This document shows positions 51,159-59,207 of a DNA stretch of 64,000 nt, one piece after another. Below the pieces are notes generated by a model, which ran no database searches, had not been told where the DNA came from, and saw nothing but the letters and a program-made list of their open reading frames with translations. Made by a program: the position numbers and the translations under genes. This DNA comes from JBCCIM01 sp965263205 (GTDB taxonomy: Bacteria; Bacteroidota; Rhodothermia; Rhodothermales; JAHQVL01), in assembly GCA_965263205.1 (NCBI GenBank), contig CBDHHF010000026.1, positions 124,001 through 188,000 on the forward strand. The letters are read 5' to 3'. Positions within the stretch are counted from its first letter, which is position 1. The number at the start of each line of letters is the position of its first letter.

Positions 51159-53102
51159 CTATTCGTTGTCGAGCTTGAACTCGAAGAAGAGCGTATACCA
51201 GGACTTCACAGGCAAGCCACCAACGCGACCCGGCTCAAAACGCGCACCACGTATCACGCGCATCACTTCAGCATCCAAATCATGGCGCAGTCCTTTGAGG
51301 ATTTGCGGGTTGATCATGCGTCCGGTTTCGTCTACAATCATCCGCACGGAAACGCGGCCTTCGATGCCGGCTTCCACAGCTTTTGGTGGATAACGGAGGC
51401 GTGACTGCAGCACTTCCCGTCCGCCCACAAGTACCGGTGCATCTTCGGTATAATTGTAGATGCCGTTGTCGTCAACCATGCCTTCAGGCAACTGGTTTTC
51501 CTCTTTTGCCAGGGCGCTAAGCGTTTCGTTGATTTCTTTTACCTTCTGGGAGGCATACACGTCATCAGGCTTGGCGATGAGGGCCGAGGTAAAGCTATCG
51601 AGTGCGCCAGCGTAGTCTTCTTTCTCAAGCAGCACTTCGCCACGGGTTTTATGGCTCAGATAATCTTCCTCTTTCTTCTGAATCTGATCGATCAGCGTAT
51701 CAACTTCGAAGATGGCGTTGCGCGCGATCTGGCTGGTCTCGTTGAACTTAAGTGCTTCCTGGAAAGCCTCTTTGGCTTCTTCGAGCCGGCCGGCGTCTTT
51801 AAGCCGGAAACCCGAACTCATGTAATCCTTATAGCTGGATTCGCGCTGCGCCTGTGCGATACGCCTGTCAATCAATTCGATCCTTGACAGGGCATAATCA
51901 TCGTCAGGCTTATAGATCAATGCTTCTTCAAATCTACCTTTGGCTTGCACGAGACTGTTGTTATCAAGCGCAGAATCACCCGCCATTTTAAACTGAAGAT
52001 ACTGGCGCTGGGCACGTTCTTGCTCGGCATTCGCCTCGGCTAGCGTGGGTGCCGGCGGTTGCGCTACGCGAACCGGCGCTACCATGCGCTGTGTCGCCTC
52101 ACGAAGCCTTGCATTGGCAAGCGAATCATCAGGACGCACATCAATCACTTTCAGGTACTCTTCACGCGCTTGACGATACAGCAGGCGGGCTTCAACCGAG
52201 TCACCGACCATGTTCAGCGCATCCGCAGCATTCATCACGGAGTCACCACGTGAAATGAACGCCAACGATTCCCGGGCATCTAGCTCAAGGCGAACCGGTT
52301 CGTTGAGATACGCATCTACGTCTTGAATGCGCTGGCGTAGTTCCCGCTTGTCGCCATCACCAATCGTCAAGGCGAGGCTATAGTTTTCTTTTGCCCGTAC
52401 AAAGAGTGACCGGGCGTTGTCCCAGTTGTCTGCGGCAAACTCCGTTTCCCCTAGCGTATACAACGAATCGCCTTTCAGGACGGCCATTGCATATCCTGTT
52501 GTGCTTACGTCAAAATTGTTTGGCTCAACATTTTGCCAGCGTGTGTACATCAAATATGCCAACATGAACGTCGAGCCTACGAGTAGGCCCAAAATGGCAC
52601 GCCGTATACCGTTTCCTGAACTTGCCGTTCTCCGCGGAGCGCTGTACTTGCGCTCATGCTCCCATTTTTCCTCTTTCACTGCTGGCGCAGCCCGGTCGTA
52701 CACCGCAGGACTGCTTTCCTGGGCTGGCGTCGAGGGCACGGCAACGGGTGTAAACCCTGAGAACGTAGACTCAAACTGATTTCCGGCGCCGGTATCAAAA
52801 ATACCGTGTCGATCAGCGAGCGGATCTTCAATAAACTCAGCTGCTATTCCCCCACTGTCGCCCGAACTCTCGCTATCGAGTTGCAGCTGCTCCATCTGTA
52901 TCGGCTGGCGCGCCACGGGCATGGCGAGAGGATCATCCGCCATGTCGGCAGCAAAATGTACAGGTTCCTCTGGAATAGGATCAGGAGGTGGTGTATTTAC
53001 CCGAGGTGCGGCAACATGCGAGCGCGGGTGAAACGCATCCTGGGCCGGCTCTTCAGGCGGCGGCACGTGTGCCCCCGGCAGGTCAAAGCCATCCACAAGC
53101 AT
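51159..53102 (-). CDS. TPR protein with TonB C-terminal domain; 3' part of a split pseudokinase gene
   Basis: 647 residues in this frame. A Pro-rich cytosolic part leads to a membrane span near residue 190 (AILGLLVGSTFMLAYLMYTR), then a long helical TPR region (for example RLEEAKEAFQEALKFNETSQ) and a C-terminal TonB domain (RYPPKAVEAGIEGRVSVRMI, then RGARFEPGRVGGLPVKSWYT). The start shown (MLVDGFDLPGA) is really mid-gene: the sequence before it, read across one extra C in the five-C run at 53126-53130, gives ITRRPQSIEAFRAM joined to LVDGF, the end of a kinase fold. So this is the 3' part of the 53949 gene. A TonB-type end on a membrane anchor suggests a partner in energy transfer to the outer membrane. 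Confidence 0.82.
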   Translation of the reverse strand: MLVDGFDLPGAHVPPPEEPAQDAFHPRSHVAAPRVNTPPPDPIPEEPVHFAADMADDPLAMPVARQPIQMEQLQLDSESSGDSGGIAAEFIEDPLADRHGIFDTGAGNQFESTFSGFTPVAVPSTPAQESSPAVYDRAAPAVKEEKWEHERKYSAPRRTASSGNGIRRAILGLLVGSTFMLAYLMYTRWQNVEPNNFDVSTTGYAMAVLKGDSLYTLGETEFAADNWDNARSLFVRAKENYSLALTIGDGDKRELRQRIQDVDAYLNEPVRLELDARESLAFISRGDSVMNAADALNMVGDSVEARLLYRQAREEYLKVIDVRPDDSLANARLREATQRMVAPVRVAQPPAPTLAEANAEQERAQRQYLQFKMAGDSALDNNSLVQAKGRFEEALIYKPDDDYALSRIELIDRRIAQAQRESSYKDYMSSGFRLKDAGRLEEAKEAFQEALKFNETSQIARNAIFEVDTLIDQIQKKEEDYLSHKTRGEVLLEKEDYAGALDSFTSALIAKPDDVYASQKVKEINETLSALAKEENQLPEGMVDDNGIYNYTEDAPVLVGGREVLQSRLRYPPKAVEAGIEGRVSVRMIVDETGRMINPQILKGLRHDLDAEVMRVIRGARFEPGRVGGLPVKSWYTLFFEFKLDNE

Positions 53103-53115
53103 CGCACGAAACGCT

Positions 53116-53949
53116 TCAATCGACTGGGGGCCGGCGCGTGATGTTCATATCGAGCGCCGCTTTGAGCGCGTTGCGCGTCCCGATCGAAAGATCAAACGAT
53201 TGATCGATTTGTGCCGGGACCAGGTCTTCACGAAGCCGCGAAGGGACATCGGGAAGTCGCTGACCTGACAGCATCGTATAAAGTGTGGCACCACAGCCAT
53301 ACACATCTGACCACGGGCCATGTTTGCCACGGGGCGTGTATTGTTCGGGTGGTGAAAAGCCCGGCTGCTGGAAAGAAACGAGGTTTTGCGTTTTCTGCGC
53401 GAGCAACAGATGCGTCGTTTTGAACGACAGGAGCATGGGCCGGCCCGACTTGGTCAGGTAGATTTTCTCTGGAGAAATGGCACCATGCACAAGCCCCTGG
53501 GTGTGTCCAGCACGGACACCATCCATGAGCGGCATTAATATCGTAACGGCTGTACGCGGAGACACTTTGCCGCCCTGTTGTTCGAGGACGTAAGCAAGCG
53601 ATGCGCCAGCATGGTAGTCGAGGATTCTGTAAACCGTACCGTTTTCGCGGAAGAATTCGCGTTCTTTCACCACGTTAGGATGATCAATACGGGCACACAA
53701 TGCGGCTTCCTTGGCAATTTTCTCAAGGCCGTATTGATACATTTCGTCCGCTTCCGGCGCAGTAGGCATCAATCCGACGCCTTTAGCGTCCCGTTTTGCG
53801 ATGCCGGCCGGCAGATATTCACGGACAATGACCTGCTCTTCGTTCTCCAGGTCCCAGGCCAGATAGGTCGCTTCGAAAGGACCCAGGTCTCCCAGGACAT
53901 TTCTAATAGCAAACCGCTCTTTTAGCACTGTGAGACGTGGCAGCTCCAT
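53116..53949 (-). CDS. Serine/threonine pseudokinase, 5' part of the split gene
   Basis: 277 residues with a bacterial PknB-like kinase fold (NVLGDLGPFEATYLAWDLEN; IAKEAALCARIDHPNVVKER; FSPPEQYTPRGKHGPWSDVY). Key residues are lost: the ATP Lys is replaced (QVIVREYLP instead of KEY), HRD has become VHGAISPEK, and DFG has become LLSFKTT. It therefore should not phosphorylate. The frame ends at RRPPVD because of an extra C; with it removed it continues RRPQSIEAFRAM into the 51159 gene. The full product would be about 925 residues, pseudokinase plus span plus TPR plus TonB-C. Confidence 0.82.
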   Translation of the reverse strand: MELPRLTVLKERFAIRNVLGDLGPFEATYLAWDLENEEQVIVREYLPAGIAKRDAKGVGLMPTAPEADEMYQYGLEKIAKEAALCARIDHPNVVKEREFFRENGTVYRILDYHAGASLAYVLEQQGGKVSPRTAVTILMPLMDGVRAGHTQGLVHGAISPEKIYLTKSGRPMLLSFKTTHLLLAQKTQNLVSFQQPGFSPPEQYTPRGKHGPWSDVYGCGATLYTMLSGQRLPDVPSRLREDLVPAQIDQSFDLSIGTRNALKAALDMNITRRPPVD

Positions 53950-54280
53950 TGCTCTTCGTGAACTCCGTTAACCTGTGGTGTATTAGCGATAAACCGCGTT
54001 TTCGAGATCGATAGGGTATTTGGGAAGAATCGCTAAGGATACAAATTGCTTATCGAACAATTTGTTCTCAGAAAAGACAGCACGATACAAAAAAAGCTAC
54101 TGAAATCCTGTACAAAAAACCCAATAAAAATGAAAAAACCTTGAAGCGCGGTGGGGTTCCTATAGTTGTATTGTATTGAATGGGGGCTTCAAACGTTGTG
54201 AACAAACAAGTGCACGGTGTACATAACCAGGTACGTTACGCCATTTTGTCTCCAAAGATTTTCGGGCTCCTCCGGGCTGC
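53950..54280. other. 331-bp intergenic region
   Basis: AT-rich, between the pseudokinase gene and the last FGE-fold gene of the DGR cassette. I see no gene or clear terminator for the cassette. Confidence 0.4.
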
Positions 54281-55207
54281 TTACCCCCTGCGCTCCGCTA
54301 CGGGGTCGCCGCCGCCCTCCCTGACTCCGTCCTGAACTCGGGCACAACGGAAACCAAGGTCGTTGTACCGGTCGCCAGGGGTGTTGACGATGCGGCACGC
54401 TGCACGCACGTAACGCGCGTCGTCGAGCCAGCTACCACCACGCCTAACCCGGTCGGGGCCCTCTTCTGGCCCCGTTGGATCGAACGCGGCCTCACTGCCA
54501 AGATCCTCTAACCACCAATCTGCGCACCATTCCCACACATTTCCCAACATATCATATAACCCCCACGGATTAGCCTTCTTTTGGGCTACCGGGTGCGTTC
54601 CCGCTTTACTGTGATCATATTGTTTCTCTGACCAACCTGAAGAATCGGATCCATTGTCCAGGTCAAAATCCACACCGCTGTTCCCCCCGTACCACGCGAT
54701 ATCATCAAGCACTGGTGCATTGTTTGCTCCTTTGAGGTCAAGGTCGCCGGCATAAGTAGCCGCCACGGTACCAGCCCGGCAAGCGTACTCCCATTGCGCT
54801 TCCGTAGGAAGCACCAAACCGAGCCCGGGTATTTCGCCATTCAAGGTGTTGATAAATGCACTGCTATCCTCCCAGCTCACATTCTCCACTGGGCGATCCG
54901 GGCTCTTGAATCTGCTCGGATTATTCCCCATTACGGCTTCCCACAAGCGCTGCGTAACCGGCGTGTCGAACAGCCAGAAACCACGCGTAAGTGTAACCTG
55001 GTGTTGCGTTTCTCGACCATACCGTCCTGCCTCACTTTCCGGAGATCCCATCATGAACTGCCCCGGTGGAATCCATCGCATACGCTGCTCAACCTCACGG
55101 AAACGGAACACAACCCATATTCCGTATTCATCCTGCCCCCAACCAGAGGCCCAATCAGGTGGACATCCTGTGACCAAGGGGTGGCTTATTTTTTCTTCAA
55201 GTATCAT
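54281..55207 (-). CDS. FGE-sulfatase-fold variable protein, DGR target A
   Basis: A 308-residue protein of the formylglycine-generating-enzyme (SUMF1/C-type-lectin-like) fold. I start at 55207 (MILEEKISHPLVTGCPPDWA); a longer frame from 55288 runs back toward the TR and is unlikely. Blocks: RMRWIPPGQFMMGSPESEAG, GFWLFDTPVTQRLWEAVMGN, LVLPTEAQWEYACRAGT, NPWGLYDMLGNVWEWCADWW and the variable end GGSWLDDARYVRAACRIVNT, then GDRYNDLGFRCARVQDG. The last ~40 residues are VR1 and differ from the template at Asn-codon positions. It is the last gene of the cassette, 136 bases past the TR. The FGE catalytic function is probably lost; the fold is used for binding. Confidence 0.9.
   Translation of the reverse strand: MILEEKISHPLVTGCPPDWASGWGQDEYGIWVVFRFREVEQRMRWIPPGQFMMGSPESEAGRYGRETQHQVTLTRGFWLFDTPVTQRLWEAVMGNNPSRFKSPDRPVENVSWEDSSAFINTLNGEIPGLGLVLPTEAQWEYACRAGTVAATYAGDLDLKGANNAPVLDDIAWYGGNSGVDFDLDNGSDSSGWSEKQYDHSKAGTHPVAQKKANPWGLYDMLGNVWEWCADWWLEDLGSEAAFDPTGPEEGPDRVRRGGSWLDDARYVRAACRIVNTPGDRYNDLGFRCARVQDGVREGGGDPVAERRG
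54285..54305 (-). repeat. 21-bp conserved GC-rich hairpin-like element downstream of VR1
   Basis: CCCCGTAGCGGAGCGCAGGGG (21 bases; outer CCCC/GGGG and inner GC-GGA-GC) lies about 30 bases beyond VR1 and recurs exactly at 57019-57039 behind VR2. It is absent at VR3 and TR. It is a candidate target-recognition hairpin, by analogy with the hairpins found after VR in some DGRs. Confidence 0.6.
54337..54461 (-). repeat. DGR variable repeat VR1
   Basis: 125 bp at the 3' end of FGE target A. It aligns without gaps to the TR. Its differences (about a dozen within the core, e.g. around GGTCGTTGTACC, GACGATG, GTCGTCGAG) fall only where the TR has T on the plus strand, which means A on the coding strand. 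Beyond the plus-strand word CGGGCACAACGGAAACCAAGG the flank changes from GAGCTC (TR) to GAACTC (VR), as expected for IMH* versus IMH. Confidence 0.93.
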
Positions 55208-55343
55208 CGCGTTGCGAAAAAGGCTGTTCCGGTGAGTTTTCTCTCGATGGATACTCACACACCGGAAGCCGATTGCTGTTTGCCGCACAAAGCGGACAGG
55301 ATAAAGACCGGTTCAGGAAAGAAGCATCCACTCCATGCATGAG

Positions 55344-55468
55344 CTCGGGCACAACGGAAACCAAGGTTGTTGTTCCGGTTGCCAGGGGTGTTGTTGTTGC
55401 GGTACGCTGCACGCACGTTACGCGCGTTGTTGTTCCAGCTACCACCACGCCTAACCCGGTTGGTGCCC
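55344..55468 (-). repeat. DGR template repeat (TR)
   Basis: 125 bp on the minus strand between the RT gene and target A. Read as protein it gives RVRRGGSWNNNARNVRAAYR and NNNTPGNRNNNLGF: runs of AAC codons, exactly the adenine-rich template expected for a diversity-generating retroelement. It ends in the GAGCTCATGC flank (IMH*). It lies 21 bases beyond the RT stop and is presumably transcribed with the RT. Confidence 0.95.
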
Positions 55469-55489
55469 ATACGGTCCATACCCTTTTTG

Positions 55490-56503
55490 TTAAACCTCTT
55501 CTGTAAAACAAAAGTTTTGCGCGTGAACGCCCTGCCTGAAGGATACTGCATCAGCATGCGCCGTGACAGAAAAGGCTGCCGCGTAGCCGAGCTGCAACTT
55601 AGACGCGTCAATCCAGCCTTGCTGAAAGGCATTTTCCCATTTTTTCCAGGCTTTTTTATACCGCTTTTTTCTGCGCCGGCTCAAATGAATGGCGCCGGGC
55701 AAAACCCGGAAACCGCAAAAGGGCAAGCCGTATCGGCTACGCTGTATACGCGGGTAATTTTTGATCTCCAGGGCGAGGTTTTGAAAGAGAAAGCCGCTTG
55801 CCTTATCGAGCGTATCTCTGGCCGCTTGCTTATCCTTACACCACCATACGACGTCGTCCATGTAGCGCACAAATCCTGAAACTTTGCACGTTTCCAGCAA
55901 GAACCTGTCTAGGCCCGTCAGATAGTAGTTTGCAAAGTTTTGAGACGTTAATGCCCCGATAGGCAGTCCACAACCGGGTTGAACATGATAACTATCGATG
56001 ATTCGGTTGCAAAGGCGAAGCATGCCCCGATTCTTCAGCTTCCTTGCCAGCAGCATTTTGAGAATTTCATGGTCGATACTGTCAAAATAGCGCGAAATGT
56101 CTATTTGCACGTACCAGGGAAAACGCTGTAGATGATGCTGCGCCCGCTTGACTGCGCGCACAGCGCCTTTGTTTTTCCTGCACGCATAACTATCGAAAAT
56201 TGCAGCGCGCTCCAGTATGGGGCCGATGTGATATATAAGCGCATGATGCAGCACACGCTCGCGAAATGACGGTGCACTAATTTCCCGCGGCTTCGGATCA
56301 TAAACCCGAAAAGTATTGAACGCTCCCAGATCTAACGTCTCATGTAAGATATCGTGGGAAAGCCTGTGTAGCTCCTGCTCCAGATTCGCCTCAAACTGCT
56401 TTACTTCCAGGCGATCACGTTTACCGCGCGCTGCACGCCAGAACGCATAGTTTAGCGTGTTGTAATCGGCCACTTCTGCCAGGCTGACGGCGCTCCTTTT
56501 CAT
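55490..56503 (-). CDS. DGR reverse transcriptase
   Basis: 337 residues. Reverse-transcriptase motifs: REISAPSFRERVLHHALIYH, YVQIDISRYFDSIDHEILKM (first Asp), GCGLPIGALTSQNFANYYLT (the SQ form typical of DGR enzymes in place of SP), and FVRYMDDVVWWCKDK (YMDD). The thumb region ends in a basic stretch (RRRKKRYKKAWKKWENA). No maturase or integrase domain. Start and the stop of the HRDC gene overlap (ATGA, 56500-56503). It copies TR RNA with errors at A and sends the cDNA to the VRs. Confidence 0.96.
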   Translation of the reverse strand: MKRSAVSLAEVADYNTLNYAFWRAARGKRDRLEVKQFEANLEQELHRLSHDILHETLDLGAFNTFRVYDPKPREISAPSFRERVLHHALIYHIGPILERAAIFDSYACRKNKGAVRAVKRAQHHLQRFPWYVQIDISRYFDSIDHEILKMLLARKLKNRGMLRLCNRIIDSYHVQPGCGLPIGALTSQNFANYYLTGLDRFLLETCKVSGFVRYMDDVVWWCKDKQAARDTLDKASGFLFQNLALEIKNYPRIQRSRYGLPFCGFRVLPGAIHLSRRRKKRYKKAWKKWENAFQQGWIDASKLQLGYAAAFSVTAHADAVSFRQGVHAQNFCFTEEV

Positions 56504-56994
56504 GTTGGCACACCATCCCTTACGGGCACACCATCCGTTACTGGCTGCAATTTCTCTTGTTCTGCCTCTATCAGCTTCAGAAACGGATCTCCGTACTTTT
56601 CCACCCTCGTAGATCCGATGCCCTTGATTTTACCAAGCTGGGCTTTGCTTTTCACCTGCTGCCTCACCATCTCAGCCAGTTGTTCGTTGGTAAACAGCGC
56701 ATACGCCGGCACGCCCTCCTTTTCTGCCATGTCTTTGCGCAATGCTCTCAACACCGCGTACATCTTAAAATCCTGCTCACTCAAAACTTCTTTATAATCA
56801 ATCTTACCCTTTCGAACAGGCGCCTTTTCGCTCATTTCCGTCCAGGTGACACAAAAAGTCCACGCGCTATCCAGCCCGGCATCTACAAAGCGTTTCTCCA
56901 CAGAAACAATGCGATGGCCGCTCAGAAAGCTATTCAGTTCATGTTCAAGGCTTGGGTCGCCGTGAATGGGGATGGTAAAAATGCGAATTTTCAT
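56500..56994 (-). CDS. HRDC-domain protein, DGR accessory
   Basis: 164 residues. I start at 56994 (MKIRIFTIPIHGDPSLEHEL); a longer frame would overlap the preceding gene. The N-terminal part (FLSGHRIVSVEKRFVDAGLD) is a small alpha/beta domain. The C-terminal half is an HRDC domain (LFTNEQLAEMVRQQVKSKAQ, then KIKGIGSTRVEKYGDPFLKL), a helical nucleic-acid binding fold of RecQ helicases and RNase D. HRDC accessory proteins are known in many DGR cassettes in place of Avd. Translational overlap with the RT supports joint function. Confidence 0.88.
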   Translation of the reverse strand: MKIRIFTIPIHGDPSLEHELNSFLSGHRIVSVEKRFVDAGLDSAWTFCVTWTEMSEKAPVRKGKIDYKEVLSEQDFKMYAVLRALRKDMAEKEGVPAYALFTNEQLAEMVRQQVKSKAQLGKIKGIGSTRVEKYGDPFLKLIEAEQEKLQPVTDGVPVRDGVPT

Positions 56995-57018
56995 GGCTTC
57001 CTCCCTCGGCGGCTTGCT

Positions 57019-57039
57019 CCCCTGCGCTCCGCTACGGGG
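57019..57039 (-). repeat. Second copy of the 21-bp hairpin-like element, downstream of VR2
   Basis: Identical to 54285-54305 and about 27 bases beyond VR2. In the repaired reading frame the stop codon of the tandem FGE gene (TAG) lies inside it. Confidence 0.6.
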
Positions 57040-57964
57040 CCGCCGCCTTCCCGACTCCGTCCTGAACTCGGGCACAACGGAAACCAAGGTGGATGTACCG
57101 GTTGCCAGGGGTGTAGGCGCTCGCGGTACGCTGCACGCACGTCAGTACGCGCGTCGTTGAACCAGCTACCACCACGCCTAACCCGGTCGGTGCCCTCTTC
57201 TGGCCCAGTCGGATCGACAACCATGTTGTCGCCTAGATCTTCCGTCCACCTATCTGCGCACCATTCCCATACATTACCCAGCATGTCGTACAGACCCCAC
57301 GGATTCGGCTGCTTTGCGGCTACCGGGTGCGTTCCTGCTCTACTGTGATCGTATTGTTTCTGTCGACCAATCTGAAGAGTCGTATCCATCTTCTAGTTCA
57401 AAATCTACACCGCTATTTCCCCCGTACCACGCGATATCATCAAGCACTGGTGCATTGTTTGCTCCTTTCAAATCAAGTTCGCCGGCATAAGTGGCCTCTT
57501 GTGTGCCCGCCCGGCAAGCGTATTCCCATTGTGCTTCGGTTGGCAGCACCAAACCAAGTCCAGGCATTTCGCCATTCAACCTCTCGATAAACGCAGTTGC
57601 TGTCATCCCAGTTCACCTGCTCCACCGGGCGATGCGGACTTTTGAATCTGCTCGGATTATTCCCCATTACGGCTTCCCACAAGCGCTGCGTAACCGGCGT
57701 GTCGAACAACCAGAAACCACGCGTAAGTGTAACCTGGTGTTGCGTTTCTCGACCATACCGTCCTGCCTCACTTTCCGGAGATCCCATCATGAACTGGCCC
57801 GGCGGAATCCAGCGCATACGCTGCTCAACTTCACGAATACGAAACGAGGACCAGAGTCCGAATCGATCCCGCCCCACAGCATCAGCCCAATCGGGTTTCG
57901 TCATAGAGGAAAGCGTCAGCATGCCCTGGTCAGATTGCAATTGGATGCGCCGGCCCTGCGGCAC
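57032..57964 (-). pseudogene. FGE-fold domain B (second half of a tandem FGE gene), frameshifted
   Basis: Three frame pieces (57473-57964, 57340-57606, 57032-57389 with a shift in VR2) together give a whole FGE-fold domain. It runs from KPDWADAVGRDRFGLWSSFR, MRWIPPGQFMMGSPESEAGR and PVEQVNWDDSN to AFIERLNGEMPGLGLVLPTE, GGNSGVDFELEDGYDSSDWS and WGLYDMLGNVWEWCADRWTE, ending RVRRGGSWFNDAR. Each break is a +1 insertion (about 57596, 57357 and 57115). Upstream, the frame joins domain C through EPARFEIT and GTKYTIQPEQPISLAVPQGR (again after one base). So B and C look like one protein with two diversified domains. Sequencing errors or genuine decay cannot be told apart here. Confidence 0.75.
57067..57195 (-). 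repeat. DGR variable repeat VR2
   Basis: 129 bp at the 3' end of the second FGE domain of the tandem gene. It aligns to the TR with substitutions at coding-strand A positions, plus a 3-nt insertion (CGTACTGACGTG for CGTAACGTG) and a 1-nt insertion (GAGCGCCTAC for AACAACAAC). The 1-nt insertion breaks the frame; read past it, the end is TPGNRYIHLGFRCARVQDG. Confidence 0.9.
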
Positions 57965-59207
57965 GGCAAGCGAAATAGGCTGTTCGGGTTGGATCGTGTA
58001 TTTGGTGCCGTGTTATTTCAAAGCGGGCCGGTTCGCCGGCTGCGGGAGCTTCGATCGGCTCCGCATCCGCTCCGCCGTCTCCGCCCGCAGGCTTCCTGTA
58101 GCTCATGCTTTCCTGAACTCGGGCACAACGGAAACCAAGGAGGCTGCTCCGGTAGCCAGGGGTGTTGAAGTGGCTGCGGTACGCTGCACGCACGAAACGC
58201 GCGCCGTTGATCCAGCTACCACCACGCCCAACCCGGTTGGTGCCCTCTTCTGGCCCAGTCGGATCGACAACCATGTTGTCGCCTAGATCTTGCGCCCACC
58301 AATCTGCGCACCATTCATCGACGTTGCCCAACATGTCGTACAGTCCCCACGGATTGGCCTTCTTTTGGGCTACCGGGTGCGTTTGGCTATCGCTGTTGGG
58401 ACCATACCAAGCAATATCGTTTAGCACGTTCAACTCCTTCTCATATTCCAAATCACCGGCCCAAGTGGCCCATGTGGTTCCTGCACGGCAGGCGTACTCC
58501 CATTGCGCTTCAGTGGGAAGTTGACTAAATTCGAGGCCCGGCATTTCGGCTATTCAACTTTTCTATAAATGCATTGGCATCCTCCCAGCTCACCTGCTCC
58601 ACGGGCCTGTCAGCGCCTTTAAAGTTACTCGGATTTTCGCCCATCACGGCTTGCCAGAGTGCCTGGGTAACTGGCGTATCAAAAAGCCAATATCCCCGTG
58701 TCAGGACAACCTCGTGCTGCCTGCTCATCGCTCCCATCTGCCGATTTCCGTTTCAGGTGAGCCCATAGTAAACTGGCCCGGCTCGATGTAGCGCAATCGC
58801 TGCTTTACATTTCCATATTCTAACGTAGCAGCGACACCATACTCGTCCTGCTCAAACGAGGCTGCCCAGGCGGGGCGGGTCATGTGCTCTCTGAATTGCC
58901 GGCCTGTTGCGGCATCTATCGCAACAGTAACGAGGTACCCTTCGGATGCACTCATTTCTTCTCCAACGGCATGCAGAAACGGCCTTGTCGAGCGTAGTAA
59001 AGCTACAGGAGATGCTGTATTTAATGCTGTTGTGGGAAGCTGTTGCGCTAGTTCCTTGATCGTAAACGTATCACCCGTCTGGTAAATGGACCAGACGCGT
59101 TCGGGGCCGGCGTCGCCGTCTCGCCGCGGGTCGTAGCCGGCGGCGGTTTCAACCATGATGTCAGTCTTGTAAACCAGCGCATCTGTCTGCTGCAATTCTT
59201 GGCTCAA
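57930..59207 (-). pseudogene. FGE-fold domain C with N-terminal extension (first half of a tandem FGE gene), frameshifted
   Basis: Three frame pieces (58725-59207, 58525-58737, 57930-58544). About 110 N-terminal residues without a known family (MSQELQQTDALVYKTDIMVE; PVALLRSTRPFLHAVGEEMS) lead to RPAWAASFEQDEYGVAATLE, LRYIEPGQFTMGSPETEIGR, then HEVVLTRGYWLFDTPVTQAL, SWEDANAFIEKLNS, MPGLEFSQLPTEAQWEYACR and LYDMLGNVDEWCADWWAQD, ending in VR3. One base is missing near 58735 and one extra near 58548. The frame then continues, Ala/Glu/Pro-rich, into domain B. The start overlaps the vWA gene stop (ATGA). Confidence 0.78.
58118..58245 (-). repeat. DGR variable repeat VR3
   Basis: 128 bp at the end of FGE domain C. 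Substitutions against the TR lie at coding-strand A positions (GGAGGCTGCTCC, GAAACGCGCG, CCGTTGATCC), plus one inserted codon (RSHFNTPG against RNNNTPG). The encoded end is GGSWINGARFVRAAYRSHF. It keeps the GAACTC flank of VRs but lacks the 21-bp element. Confidence 0.92.

Noticed and set aside
54189..54398. Short minus-strand frame at the end of FGE gene A
   Set aside because: An out-of-frame reading of VR1 and its flank.
55255..55632. 125-codon frame reading through the TR
   Set aside because: It shows the NNN-rich template in translation, but there is no start signal and it overlaps the RT end; the TR is a template, not a gene.
55490..56503. Group II intron or retron reading of the reverse transcriptase
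   Set aside because: No maturase/HNH domain or msr-msd structure; TR/VR pairs and the SQ motif identify it as a DGR.
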